Shown here piece after piece: positions 16,239-24,914 of a stretch of DNA of 50,316 nt. The notes under the pieces are model-generated. The model was given only the letters and a program-made list of their open reading frames with translations, was not told the origin of the DNA and made no database searches. Position numbers and translations under genes: made by a program. Origin of the DNA: Candidatus Aminicenantota bacterium (GTDB lineage: Bacteria; Acidobacteriota; Aminicenantia; Aminicenantales; Aminicenantaceae); the NCBI GenBank assembly GCA_030669305.1, contig DAOVDU010000005.1, forward strand, positions 1 through 50,316, given 5' to 3'. The first letter of the stretch is position 1. The number at the start of each line of letters is the position of its first letter.

Positions 16239-18560
16239 TTATATTTTCTCTATAAGCACCTTTGTATCCTTTAAAGCTTGGCCTCCACTGATGGGGTCTA
16301 TCCGTCTTTCTATGATTTTATTAGGATTCACACCATTTCCTTCTTTACTCCACCAAATGAGGTTTGTATCCTGGTCTTTGCTTTTGAATCGCCTGGCTTT
16401 TGCGACGTTTCCTATTGCAGTATGACCTAATCCTTCAGCCATGGCTACAGACCTGGGGTGGATTCTGCTGGTAGTTAACACACGGGTGATCAATGTGCCA
16501 ACTGGAGATATAACACGGACCTTGTCTCCATTCTTTATACCTAATCTATCCGCCTTTTTTTTGTTTACCCACAGACGGTTTTCATGGAGTATCTCCCTTG
16601 CCCATTTACTGTTAGAGGCTCCTCTAGCCGTGAGATTGGATTTGAATGTAGTGAAGATAAACTCATTACTATTCATCTCCTTGTGAGAAGCTACAGGTTG
16701 ATACTCTGGTAGAGGAGGATGACCATTATGCTTTAAGGTGTCAGAATAGATTTTAACCTTTTGGGTCATGTTTGAAGTGCTCTTCTTGCCGCTATTCAGG
16801 TAATATCCTTTTTTTAGGGTTTTATCGGTCCAAAAGCCCTGTCTCTTTAAAGTTTTAAAACCACCTTGTTTTTTAAGACCGGGAATTGAAGAGGTTATTT
16901 TGGTGACATAATCTTGTGTGTTCTCAAAAGGGAGACTTGCTAATACAGATCCCCCTATCCTTCGGGCCAGCTCCAGACATAGATTTCCTATTTCTCTGGA
17001 CTCCCCCAGGGGTTGGAAAGTAGGTTCAAGGAGCTTCCCTGAATCGAAGGTAGGGAATCTTAAAACTTTAGCAGTGCTTAAAATGGATACAACTGGTTGT
17101 CTGAGATTAAGGATGGGAACTTTATCCAGAGATGGGGCACTGCTTATGCTCCATCCTTCCAGATAAGTAGCAGCAGGAAGAACCATATCAGCCATCATGG
17201 CGGTCTCAGTTAGATGGGTATCCATTACCACAAGGAAGGGTACTGATTTTTCGTCTTTAAGGAAACGGGCGCTCGATTCACAATCAGGATCATTGTAAGC
17301 AGGATTGGAGAGATAGGCGAAATAGGTGTCAATTTGTGTATCAATCTCTTGTAATTCCATGGCTCCTTTTACAGCATGACTCAATTCTAACCTTGAGTCA
17401 GACAGAAGAGATGGTTTTCCTTGATGATTGAGGGGAAATCGCGGAAAGAAAAGTCCCCCTTCTTTTTCAAGGTTTCCAACTAGCCAGTTCAGGAGGGCTA
17501 TACACCTTATGTTTTGGAGTCCATTCTCGTGATCGCTGACTCCGCCCCCGATTATAGCCACAGATGGTTTCCGTGTGGCAAACTCAATTGCCAGGCGTTC
17601 TATGTCTACTGCCTTTACACCGCTCTCCCTTTCTGCAAGTTCAGGAGTGTATGGTGAAAGATGATGCTTTATTTTTGAGATCGGACAATTAGTGTTGTGA
17701 TCCAGGAAATTCTTGTCTGCCAGCTCTTTTTCCACAATCACCTTGGCCATGGCAAGGGCAACGATACCGTCAGTTCTTGCCTTGATGGGATGCCATGAAT
17801 CGCTCTTCGCTGCAGTCTCGGACATCCGGACATCAAATGTTATGAGTCTCGCCCCTTTCTCTATGCGGGCACGGACAAGCCGGCGGGCAATGCCTATGAA
17901 CTGATCGTGGTTCGAATAGGGATTGGCGCCAAAATTTAAAATAGTTCGGCTTCTTCCAACATCCTCAAAGAGCAATGGAGATTTTATCATTGCTGTGAAG
18001 GCAGTATCGCGGGTGAGGTTCTTCAAGGCAGGTCTATTGATGATGTGAATCGATCCGATAGCGGTAATAAATCGGTCAAGTAAGGAATCATTCTGGCCTT
18101 TATCTACTACAAGTTCACTTATCCTGCCATCCCTTATCATCTCCTTGATACGCGTGCCCAGTGTAAAATACACTTCGTCCCAGGTGATCCTGGTCCAGCT
18201 ATCACTGCCCCTTGGGCCTATCCTTTTCATAGGATACAATAATCTTTCGGGGTCATTGACCAAGTTTATTCCTGCAAGACCCTTGGTACATATACCTCCC
18301 TGGTTATTAGGATGGCTCGGGTTCCCGAGAATCTGGACGAGTCGTTCCCCATCCAAGTAAGCAATTATGCCGCAGCCTGCTGGACACTGTTCACACGTTG
18401 TCGGGATGGCATAAAGAGACTTGAGTGAAGTCCGAGATACTCCCATAGTTTTTTTGTCTGCTGCTGGTATCTGAGCTGTGCCAATGCTTGTGGCCGCCGC
18501 GGCAACACAGCCCAGTCCTGTTTTAATAAATCTTCGTCTTGAGATACCTATCTTTGACAT
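16239..18560 (-). CDS. Tat-exported molybdopterin-oxidoreductase family protein (PsrA/QrcB-like)
   Basis: A 773-residue protein of the DMSO-reductase superfamily, predicted periplasmic. The N-terminus has a twin-arginine signal (SRRRFIKTGLG, residues 7-17). A [4Fe-4S] site follows with Cys56, Cys59, Cys63 and Cys91 (CEQCPAGC then GGICTKG). Further landmarks are WTRITWDE, TILNFGANPY, FDVRMSETA, VVMDTHLTETAMMADMVLP, LEGWS and a C-terminal molybdopterin-binding domain (KKADRLGIKNGDKVRV). In the segment before GANP where the Mo-binding Cys/Ser/SeCys usually sits, I see only NRPALKNLTRDTAF, so the metal ligand may be missing as in QrcB/ActB. Neighbours (PsrB-like, NrfD, cytochromes) fit a Qrc/PSR-type complex. 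Substrate cannot be assigned. Confidence 0.88.
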   Translation of the reverse strand: MSKIGISRRRFIKTGLGCVAAAATSIGTAQIPAADKKTMGVSRTSLKSLYAIPTTCEQCPAGCGIIAYLDGERLVQILGNPSHPNNQGGICTKGLAGINLVNDPERLLYPMKRIGPRGSDSWTRITWDEVYFTLGTRIKEMIRDGRISELVVDKGQNDSLLDRFITAIGSIHIINRPALKNLTRDTAFTAMIKSPLLFEDVGRSRTILNFGANPYSNHDQFIGIARRLVRARIEKGARLITFDVRMSETAAKSDSWHPIKARTDGIVALAMAKVIVEKELADKNFLDHNTNCPISKIKHHLSPYTPELAERESGVKAVDIERLAIEFATRKPSVAIIGGGVSDHENGLQNIRCIALLNWLVGNLEKEGGLFFPRFPLNHQGKPSLLSDSRLELSHAVKGAMELQEIDTQIDTYFAYLSNPAYNDPDCESSARFLKDEKSVPFLVVMDTHLTETAMMADMVLPAATYLEGWSISSAPSLDKVPILNLRQPVVSILSTAKVLRFPTFDSGKLLEPTFQPLGESREIGNLCLELARRIGGSVLASLPFENTQDYVTKITSSIPGLKKQGGFKTLKRQGFWTDKTLKKGYYLNSGKKSTSNMTQKVKIYSDTLKHNGHPPLPEYQPVASHKEMNSNEFIFTTFKSNLTARGASNSKWAREILHENRLWVNKKKADRLGIKNGDKVRVISPVGTLITRVLTTSRIHPRSVAMAEGLGHTAIGNVAKARRFKSKDQDTNLIWWSKEGNGVNPNKIIERRIDPISGGQALKDTKVLIEKI

Positions 18561-18574
18561 ACCATAAAATCCTT

Positions 18575-19471
18575 TTATATCAACGGGATGAATTCTCCAC
18601 CCACAACAACTACATATCTCATGAAGAATATTCCAATGACCACAAGGATTGAGGCTACTACTATAGTGGTCAATCTCCTGAACTTTGGGACTACAAGGAG
18701 AATGAATGGCACGATTTTCCCAAGCAGATTTTCCACAATGAGAAACAAGGGACTAAATTTACCGAGGAGAAGCAAATGCGCTACTGCCTGAGCGTCTGAG
18801 TGAGAAATAGACAGGACAATAAGGTCACTGCCTACAAGGAACAGGTCAAATATGATCATCCATGCTAGTAATTTTCCAAGATTGAAGATCAACGTAAGGT
18901 CGATTTTCTTTTCTTTTGAGAAGAAACGATCCTTAATAATACAAACTAAGATCATGAGCGCTATACCCGAAACAATGGCCGAGACGAGGAAAAGAATAGG
19001 CATAAGGGCTGTATTCCAGAGAGCCCTTGCTTTTCCAAAAGCCAGGATAAATCCAGTATACCCATGAACCGATATTGCGAGGGGAATACCGATAAATCCA
19101 AAGATCCGGGTGAGCCTCATGTTTCCTTTAAACATGAAATAGCCGTATATTAAGCAATTTATCGGATACAGGACCAGCAGAAAAGTACCCCAGGTGATTG
19201 GAGAGGCAAAATTGAGATAAACAAAAAGGTTCCAAGCACGGTAGGGCATTCCTATGTGGATAAGAAGGAAAAAAGGGGCTATAATTAAAAGCATTGTAGC
19301 CAAGACTACACCAACCTTACCAAGGGGTTTGTACTGTTTCATCCCGAATCCGAATGCTAATGTGGATAGGATAAACGATCCTGCGCTTAAGCCAGTAAGG
19401 TAGAAATATATAGCAATATTTAAGCCGAATGCTTCCTGATGTATGATGTTGTATATGACTTGAGTATCCAC
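18575..19471 (-). CDS. nrfD: NrfD/PsrC-family quinone-interacting membrane subunit
   Basis: A 298-residue protein with about eight transmembrane helices and few charges, typical of the NrfD/PsrC family that exchanges electrons and often protons with the quinone pool. The early segment AIYFYLTGLSAGSFIL and the later IHIGMPYRAWNL resemble PsrC/QrcD. The start is GTG, 4 nt after AAGGAG. It lies between the ferredoxin subunit (8-nt gap) and the molybdopterin-family protein (14-nt gap), the standard order of PSR/Qrc-type complexes. Confidence 0.9.
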   Translation of the reverse strand: MDTQVIYNIIHQEAFGLNIAIYFYLTGLSAGSFILSTLAFGFGMKQYKPLGKVGVVLATMLLIIAPFFLLIHIGMPYRAWNLFVYLNFASPITWGTFLLVLYPINCLIYGYFMFKGNMRLTRIFGFIGIPLAISVHGYTGFILAFGKARALWNTALMPILFLVSAIVSGIALMILVCIIKDRFFSKEKKIDLTLIFNLGKLLAWMIIFDLFLVGSDLIVLSISHSDAQAVAHLLLLGKFSPLFLIVENLLGKIVPFILLVVPKFRRLTTIVVASILVVIGIFFMRYVVVVGGEFIPLI

Positions 19472-19479
19472 AATGCTCC

Positions 19480-20073
19480 TTATTCCTCTTCCATCTGTTT
19501 TGCTTCGACAGTATCTATATCCAGGTCGATGTAAAACGTATGAGGCTTTGTTCCCATCTCAGGTTTGATAACCTGGACTGCATTCTTGGCCATTGTCTTT
19601 GATATATCGCTTTCAGGATCATTCAAGTCACCAAACATAATTGCTCCAGTGGGACAAGCCAGGACACATGCGGGTTTGAGACCTGCATCTACTCTATGAT
19701 GGCACCAGTAACATTTCTCCGCAATGTTTAATTTTGGGTTGATATATCTTACGCCATATGGGCATGCAGCCATACAGTAACGGCAACCAATACATCTGTG
19801 TGGGTCAATATAGATAATCCCGTCAGAACGCTTGATGGAAGCTCCGACCGGACAGACCGTAACACAGATGGGATTTTCGCAGTTATTGCATACGATAGGC
19901 AGGAAGAACTCTTTTGAATGTGGATAATGTCCTTTCTCCACTTTTTTTACCCAACTTCTCCAAACGCCGAGTGGCACATTGTTTTCACTTTTACATGCCA
20001 CAGCACAGGCATTGCAACCGATACACTTCCTTAAGTCGAACAACATAGCGTATCGTTTTACCTTGTTCCTCAT
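19480..20073 (-). CDS. Four-cluster ferredoxin subunit (PsrB/NrfC/QrcC type)
   Basis: An electron-transfer subunit with four cysteine groups for [4Fe-4S] clusters: CIGCNACAVAC, CNNCENPICVTVC, CIGCRYCMAAC and CYWC...CVLAC. It should connect the molybdopterin-family or cytochrome subunits to the NrfD membrane subunit. The track's ORF starts at 20139, overlapping the upstream cytochrome gene by 53 nt. The ATG at 20073 is preferred: it follows AAGGGA, leaves a 13-nt gap after that gene's stop codon, and gives the usual MRNKVKRYAMLFD N-terminus (197 aa). There is no Tat signal on it, so export would depend on the partner. Confidence 0.9.
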   Translation of the reverse strand: MRNKVKRYAMLFDLRKCIGCNACAVACKSENNVPLGVWRSWVKKVEKGHYPHSKEFFLPIVCNNCENPICVTVCPVGASIKRSDGIIYIDPHRCIGCRYCMAACPYGVRYINPKLNIAEKCYWCHHRVDAGLKPACVLACPTGAIMFGDLNDPESDISKTMAKNAVQVIKPEMGTKPHTFYIDLDIDTVEAKQMEEE

Positions 20074-20086
20074 GGTATTGTTCCCT

Positions 20087-20983
20087 TTATTCTTTATCCC
20101 CGTTATCTTGGTCTGTTTTTTCCTTGTTCTGTGCATCACTTTCTTTTATTTTCATGCTATCAAGCCAAATCTTAATTCTATTCATGGTTACTTTCCGCGA
20201 TTTATAACCTACAAAGAAAAATGTTCCAATGAAGAGAAGAATAACAAAGCCTCCTCCCATATAATTGAGTCCTATCCATCTTTTCGAGTCAAGGTGAGTC
20301 GGTCCCATCATAAGATCTCCTTTTGAGCGAATATCATGGCAGCGGGAGCAAAAATCCTTGTAGATGCGCTTGGTGCCGTGTGCAGAGTCATCATAATGGC
20401 AATTAATACATACCATCATATCAAAGCTTTCAGAGAGGTCTCCCTTACGATGTCCGGATATCTTTCCAAGAGAGCTTCCCTTCAGGATTCCTTTGACCAT
20501 TATCTCAGGATGACATTCTATGCAGGTATTTCCCACATTATCTTCGTGTATTGATGATGATGGATCATCGTGGAGAAGGATATAGTGTTTAGTATGGCAG
20601 TGATAACATAGGGGAAGCTCTTTTCCAGGTGTAATAGTAGTAAAGGTTAAATGGATGTTTTTCTGGTATTCTTCTTCCTCCTCAGGATGACAGCGGGCAC
20701 AATCTACATCGGTGAAACCTTCCCTGAAATGCAGATAGGGATTTGAATTAATATGGCAATCCACACATACCATCTTGCTCTTGTGATGTATATCTTGAGA
20801 CCATTCATCTGGATTAACAAAAAGAGAGCGCACTTTGCCGGAACTTGTGATTTGTGAGATATTGGGTTTTCCATGACAGAAGAGACACTCCTGATCTGTA
20901 TAAGAGTAAGTTTGAGAGTGAGAGTGATTAGAAAAGAAGATTAAAAGTACAAATAAGATTGATATATATTTTTTTAAATACAT
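20087..20983 (-). CDS. Seven-haem c-type cytochrome with C-terminal membrane anchor
   Basis: A 298-residue protein with an N-terminal signal peptide (about 1-24), seven CxxCH motifs (CLFCH, CVDCH, CARCH, CYHCH, CIECH, CINCH, CSRCH) and a transmembrane helix near residues 243-265 (GGGFVILLFIGTFFFVG). The last 30 residues are charged and cytoplasmic. It resembles the multihaem subunits (QrcA, ActA, NrfB-like) that link periplasmic cytochromes to quinone complexes. It is the first gene of the seven-gene redox cluster. A candidate promoter lies about 125 nt upstream. Confidence 0.9.
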   Translation of the reverse strand: MYLKKYISILFVLLIFFSNHSHSQTYSYTDQECLFCHGKPNISQITSSGKVRSLFVNPDEWSQDIHHKSKMVCVDCHINSNPYLHFREGFTDVDCARCHPEEEEEYQKNIHLTFTTITPGKELPLCYHCHTKHYILLHDDPSSSIHEDNVGNTCIECHPEIMVKGILKGSSLGKISGHRKGDLSESFDMMVCINCHYDDSAHGTKRIYKDFCSRCHDIRSKGDLMMGPTHLDSKRWIGLNYMGGGFVILLFIGTFFFVGYKSRKVTMNRIKIWLDSMKIKESDAQNKEKTDQDNGDKE

Positions 20984-21106
20984 GCCTAATAAAGGCCATA
21001 CTTAAGCATTATTCCGACTATTGTTATGTTTTGAATTGTTTGCATATTTCTTAAGGATGTATTTGTCCGATCATCCTAATAATATCAATCACTCAGGGGA
21101 CAGAAC

Positions 21107-21135
21107 TTGGTAACATAATGAGTCAATCATGTCAA
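21107..21135 (-). promoter_or_regulatory. Possible activator-dependent promoter of the redox cluster
   Basis: Minus strand: perfect -35 TTGACA, 17-bp spacer and a poor -10 (TACCAA). An imperfect palindrome (CATGATTGACTCATTATG) overlaps the spacer. The weak -10 would suit an activator-controlled promoter. The leader to the ATG at 20983 is about 120 nt. Confidence 0.3.
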
Positions 21136-21168
21136 GAAAAAACAGGCTTTGGATATTTTAGAAACATT

Positions 21169-21212
21169 AAAAAAGCGAAGCCATTTCTTTATTTTCTTAA
21201 AATGGGATGGCT
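21169..21212 (-). terminator. Possible intrinsic terminator of the TonB-receptor operon
   Basis: On the minus strand AGCCAT pairs with ATGGCT, with an inner ATTTT/AAAAT stem, followed by TCGCTTTTTT. The hairpin overlaps the stop codon region of the 21197-22012 gene. The stem is short and bulged, so support is modest. Confidence 0.3.
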
Positions 21213-22012
21213 ATACCCCAGATAAATTTATAAAATTTATTTTTATTTCCAAGGTGGCTTTTTTGTATGTCTTTCCAAAGGGTTGTGCCTAGAGATAATT
21301 CAAAGAAGTCTATAAGCTTTATCCTGATGATTAAATCTGCTAAAAAAGCCTGACCAAGAGAAAAGTATGCTTCAGTTTGAGAAAACATTTGAAAATTGAA
21401 CCCTACTCGTTCTTTGAGCCACAGCCCGACTCTTATGCCGTATTCCTGGCATAATTTATCTCCCGAAAAGTCGAGATGTCCTCTTTGGTTTGAATGGTGG
21501 AAAAACCACGTGAAAGGTTCTATATAAAAGGAGCCTGTTTTAAAGGGAAGGCCAAAGCCAATATAATTTCGATTGACATAATAGGGTTTTCCCATAAGTG
21601 TACTCTGATAGTCAGAATCATGATTGCTGTCATGACCAATAATCAAGACGAGATTTTCGAACAGAGAGTGTCGGAGCGAGAAGTGCCAGTCAAACTTAGT
21701 TCTTTTATGTCCATCGTCATGGGTGATGAGTTGGGCGAGGAGAGTGGTGTTTTCTGTAAGAAAGATGATATTTTGAAACCCGTAATTCCATCTGTCGTCT
21801 GGTCCACATAGGTCATTGTAGCTGGGAAAGGTGCTCGGGAGTTGAAGCTGGCCAAAGAACTCTCCGTGGATAGTAATTTTGTTTTCTCGAATAAGAGGCT
21901 TTTTATCTAGATAAGGGCGGTAGATAAAAATTTCATGAGAATAAATTGATTTGTTATAGAATACAAAGAGAAAAAAAACAATGATTATAGTTATTGGCTT
22001 CTTAAAATTCAT
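21197..22012 (-). CDS. Predicted outer-membrane beta-barrel protein, unknown function
   Basis: A 271-residue protein with a signal peptide (about residues 1-26, ending near SIYS). Alternating amphipathic strands rich in Phe/Tyr/Trp/His follow, and the C-terminus is a Phe (GIAIPF), as expected for a barrel. Conserved-looking segments are GEFFGQLQLPSTFPSYND and GHDSNHDSDY, whose His/Asp cluster could be functional. I do not recognise the family. Its ATG overlaps the end of the TonB-dependent receptor gene by 11 nt, so the two are translationally coupled and probably act together at the outer membrane. Confidence 0.72.
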   Translation of the reverse strand: MNFKKPITIIIVFFLFVFYNKSIYSHEIFIYRPYLDKKPLIRENKITIHGEFFGQLQLPSTFPSYNDLCGPDDRWNYGFQNIIFLTENTTLLAQLITHDDGHKRTKFDWHFSLRHSLFENLVLIIGHDSNHDSDYQSTLMGKPYYVNRNYIGFGLPFKTGSFYIEPFTWFFHHSNQRGHLDFSGDKLCQEYGIRVGLWLKERVGFNFQMFSQTEAYFSLGQAFLADLIIRIKLIDFFELSLGTTLWKDIQKSHLGNKNKFYKFIWGIAIPF

Positions 22013-24770
22013 ATGCCAATCCTAGACGGAAGACTCTTGGAGACTGAATTTCAGTAGCAAAGCGAAGTGGATATTCAGGACCTGTCCATTCATTCTCTTT
22101 GGTGGCCAGCGCTCGATTTAAAATATTGAATCCGTCTAAAATAATCCTTATTCTTTTTTTTCCAAAATTTATTATTTTTTCCACCCTGATGTCTACTGTT
22201 CTGTTATATTCATATCTTGAAACTCCCCGAGGATGTGCCTGGATGTAGAAGGGTCCCTGATTCAATCCCGGTACAATTATCTTCCGTGCAAAAGGTTGTC
22301 CGTCATAATATTTAACAATACACCCAATTCTTATATCAAAGGGTGCCAAATAATTAAACCCAATTCTTCCTGTGTATGCTCTATCAAAGCTCACCCTTCC
22401 TCTGGCATTAATGAGATTATTAGGATTATCATACAGTTCTCCTATAACTCCGTCGTCGTTTTCCCATTGAGTGTTGCCAGGATTTGTCGTTCCGATGGCT
22501 GAGGTTGCAGTCAAGGTAAGGAAAAAAAAGAATTTTTCACTGAATTTTTTAACAAGAGTAAGGTCGGCTCCGTAATATTTCGATATCCTTTTTTCTCCGA
22601 CATTATTGGTAAGGAGGAAAAAATCCTGTCCAAGTGTTTCATTCTTCTGATCGTAGACTATGAAAGAGAGGTCATCGTGGGTGTTGGGTTTTCTGTCATC
22701 TCCGATATCGAAAATTTCAACTGGATCATATACAGAAGAAGGAACGCCGATGTTTATGGTTTCTACGAGGTTTCTGGTCTCTCTGAGAAATATGCCAAGA
22801 GAAAAGAGCCATTTAGAGCTGAACTTACAGTTATAAGACACGGCTAGTTCGTCAATGTAGGGTCTTTTTAGTTCTGGGTCAATTTTAGAAAAAAATGGGC
22901 CTTCTCTCCTCAGGATTAAATTTGCTTCGCCTTCTTGATATTGTCTGTCGTTATTTAAGTCATTCCAGGCATATACTTGGCCTCCGAGGGCATTGGGGTT
23001 TCCGTATGAGAGGTAATGAAGTGGAAGAGTGAAATAGTACCGGGCGGCAGAAATTTTTATAGCTGATTTTTTCGAACTAGATATAGGGAAAATGAGTCCC
23101 AAACGAGGAGAGAGATTAAGCCAGCTGATTTCGTTTTTTTCTTTACTGGATGGATAATCGGGAATCCAGCCTTTGCTGGAGGCGAGATGCAGACCAAAAT
23201 AAATAGAAACAAAATTGGAAAAAGTCACAGTATCCTGAACAAAGACATTAAAGTGCAAAGCGGCTTCTTTATGTTGGATAGGGGTATTGTATTTGATGAT
23301 TTCAAGAGGATCTTGCTCGAAAAAATGAAGATGAACGTTATCTTTTATCTCTTGTTGGGATGAAGAGAAAGAATGCTGGAGTTGAAATCCATATTGAAAT
23401 CTATGTCTGACATTGAGGAAGTTTGCTGATAACGACTCTGCTTTGACGAGAAGGATTAAAGAGTTCCGTGTGTCTCGATGGGTAAAAGGAGCAGTTCCGG
23501 AAGGGATTTTGCGAAAAATTTCGAGTCCATGTTGAAGGTCCGAATTTTTCTGAAAATCAGAGTGAATTTCCCCTCGAGAAAAACTAAAGCCTACTTTAAT
23601 AAAATGGCTATCTCGAATCCTTGTATCCCAGATGGTTTGGAACACATTATGAAAATCACGGCGGTCAAGAGTTGAGTAGAAGGGAATATTCCTTTCTGCA
23701 CCGAAAGAAGGATAAGAAACGATTTGTCCTGTCCAGAGGAAATGTAAGGTACTTTCAGAATAGCGATATTTTAGGCTAAAAAGTCCAGATAAGACTGAAG
23801 ATTTATCATCGTCATCATACTCGGCTAAATCCCTGGAGACATGAAAGCCTGACAAAGAAGTAAAGAAGGAGAGTTTTTCAGGGATAAGCGGACCAGAAAG
23901 ATGAAAATTTCCATCTATTAAATGATTAAAGGAGTGGCTTTCAAAGATGCCTTCTTCTTCTAAAGCAGGGGATATGTTTGTGCTTTGAAGTTTTTTATTA
24001 ATGAAGAATACAGATGTTCCGCCGTGATATTGATCCGTCCCCTCGCGTGTAACAAGATTAAAATACGCTCCAGGGGAAAGGGCTTGCGGAGGAAGACCAG
24101 CATTGACCAACTGAGTGTATTGCAGAGCAAAGAAGTCAGGGAAAAAAAGAGGCATTCCAGTCCAATAGGGGTCGGTCACGTCCATGCCGTTAAGTAAATA
24201 GATGTTTTGTGTCCATGAACAGCCTCCTCTTGCACTGAAGAGGGCAGGGATGTTTCCCCAAAGGCCTCCAACATCGATACGATTAGTAGTAGCAGATAAA
24301 TCCATGTTTTCCACAAGCGACCAGACATTATGAGCTGAGGGAGACTCATGGATCTGAGATTCATCAAGAATAGTTTGATAGAGGCAGTTAGAATAGTCTT
24401 GGCGCAGAAGTTGGGAAGAGGATATTGCTTTTTTCTCTACAGGGCTAAGAATAACTTTTAGATAAAGAGTTTGTGAAGGTTCCAAAAAGATGTTTTCTCG
24501 AATATGAATTTGGAAACTCTCTGCTTCAAACTGTGCTGTGAATTTGCCAAGGGGAAGCCCTAAAATCTGGAATAATCCGGCTCTATCAGTAACAAGGATT
24601 TTGTTGAAATCTCTCTCTTTTTTTGATATCAGGATTCTGACATTATGTAAAGGCTTATGATCAGCATTTACTACATGTCCCCAGAGTGTTCCGTACTCAT
24701 AAGCATAAAGCTTTTGACTGAATGCAAAAACTAAAAGAATGAAAAATACGAGATAAAAGAACTTCCTCAT
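22002..24770 (-). CDS. TonB-dependent receptor with carboxypeptidase-regulatory-like N-domain (Oar-like)
   Basis: A 922-residue outer-membrane protein. A signal peptide (residues 1-23) is followed by a carboxypeptidase-regulatory-like beta-sandwich (about 28-110, GTLWGHVVNADHKPLHNVRI). The plug domain spans roughly 130-235 (NIYLLNGMDVTDP, AYFNLVTREGTDQYHGG), then a long barrel ends RVFRLGLAYEF with terminal Phe. Family members import large ligands or assemble surface structures using TonB energy. There is no SusD partner; the only partner is the coupled 271-aa barrel protein. It is transcribed from a strong-looking promoter at 24819-24847. Ligand unknown. Confidence 0.88.
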   Translation of the reverse strand: MRKFFYLVFFILLVFAFSQKLYAYEYGTLWGHVVNADHKPLHNVRILISKKERDFNKILVTDRAGLFQILGLPLGKFTAQFEAESFQIHIRENIFLEPSQTLYLKVILSPVEKKAISSSQLLRQDYSNCLYQTILDESQIHESPSAHNVWSLVENMDLSATTNRIDVGGLWGNIPALFSARGGCSWTQNIYLLNGMDVTDPYWTGMPLFFPDFFALQYTQLVNAGLPPQALSPGAYFNLVTREGTDQYHGGTSVFFINKKLQSTNISPALEEEGIFESHSFNHLIDGNFHLSGPLIPEKLSFFTSLSGFHVSRDLAEYDDDDKSSVLSGLFSLKYRYSESTLHFLWTGQIVSYPSFGAERNIPFYSTLDRRDFHNVFQTIWDTRIRDSHFIKVGFSFSRGEIHSDFQKNSDLQHGLEIFRKIPSGTAPFTHRDTRNSLILLVKAESLSANFLNVRHRFQYGFQLQHSFSSSQQEIKDNVHLHFFEQDPLEIIKYNTPIQHKEAALHFNVFVQDTVTFSNFVSIYFGLHLASSKGWIPDYPSSKEKNEISWLNLSPRLGLIFPISSSKKSAIKISAARYYFTLPLHYLSYGNPNALGGQVYAWNDLNNDRQYQEGEANLILRREGPFFSKIDPELKRPYIDELAVSYNCKFSSKWLFSLGIFLRETRNLVETINIGVPSSVYDPVEIFDIGDDRKPNTHDDLSFIVYDQKNETLGQDFFLLTNNVGEKRISKYYGADLTLVKKFSEKFFFFLTLTATSAIGTTNPGNTQWENDDGVIGELYDNPNNLINARGRVSFDRAYTGRIGFNYLAPFDIRIGCIVKYYDGQPFARKIIVPGLNQGPFYIQAHPRGVSRYEYNRTVDIRVEKIINFGKKRIRIILDGFNILNRALATKENEWTGPEYPLRFATEIQSPRVFRLGLAYEF

Positions 24771-24818
24771 AAATTTTTTTTCAGTGAGATTATCATGTTT
24801 AAGCTCAAATTCTCACTA

Positions 24819-24847
24819 TTTATGACTTTTTTAATTTGCGCTGTCAA
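24819..24847 (-). promoter_or_regulatory. Sigma70 promoter of the TonB-receptor operon
   Basis: Minus strand: perfect -35 TTGACA, 17-bp spacer and -10 CATAAA. The leader of about 40 nt contains the AGTGAGA/TCTCACT inverted repeat. Regulation through that repeat is possible. Confidence 0.6.
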
Positions 24848-24854
24848 GATAAAG

Positions 24855-24907
24855 TTGTGACTAGTCCTATTTGTGTGTATGAACGCGCTATTGCTCCAAA
24901 GTCACAA
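24855..24907. promoter_or_regulatory. Separated perfect inverted repeat TTGTGACT / AGTCACAA
   Basis: Two perfect 8-bp complementary arms, 37 nt apart, lie just upstream of the receptor -35. They could be paired half-sites for a regulator. TGTGA resembles a CRP/FNR half-site, but the wide spacing is not that of a single dimer site. Confidence 0.35.
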
Positions 24908-24914
24908 AACAAAT

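Noticed and set aside
17901-17930. tRNA T-arm-like GGTTCGAAT
   Set aside because: It lies in the coding sequence of the molybdopterin-family gene, with no cloverleaf around it.
16239-18560. Specific assignment as arsenate, nitrate, thiosulfate or tetrathionate reductase
   Set aside because: No substrate-specific motif or accessory gene is visible, and the Mo ligand itself is doubtful.
24855-24907. Single CRP or FNR site upstream of the TonB receptor
   Set aside because: The half-sites resemble TGTGA, but they are 37 nt apart instead of the usual 4-6.
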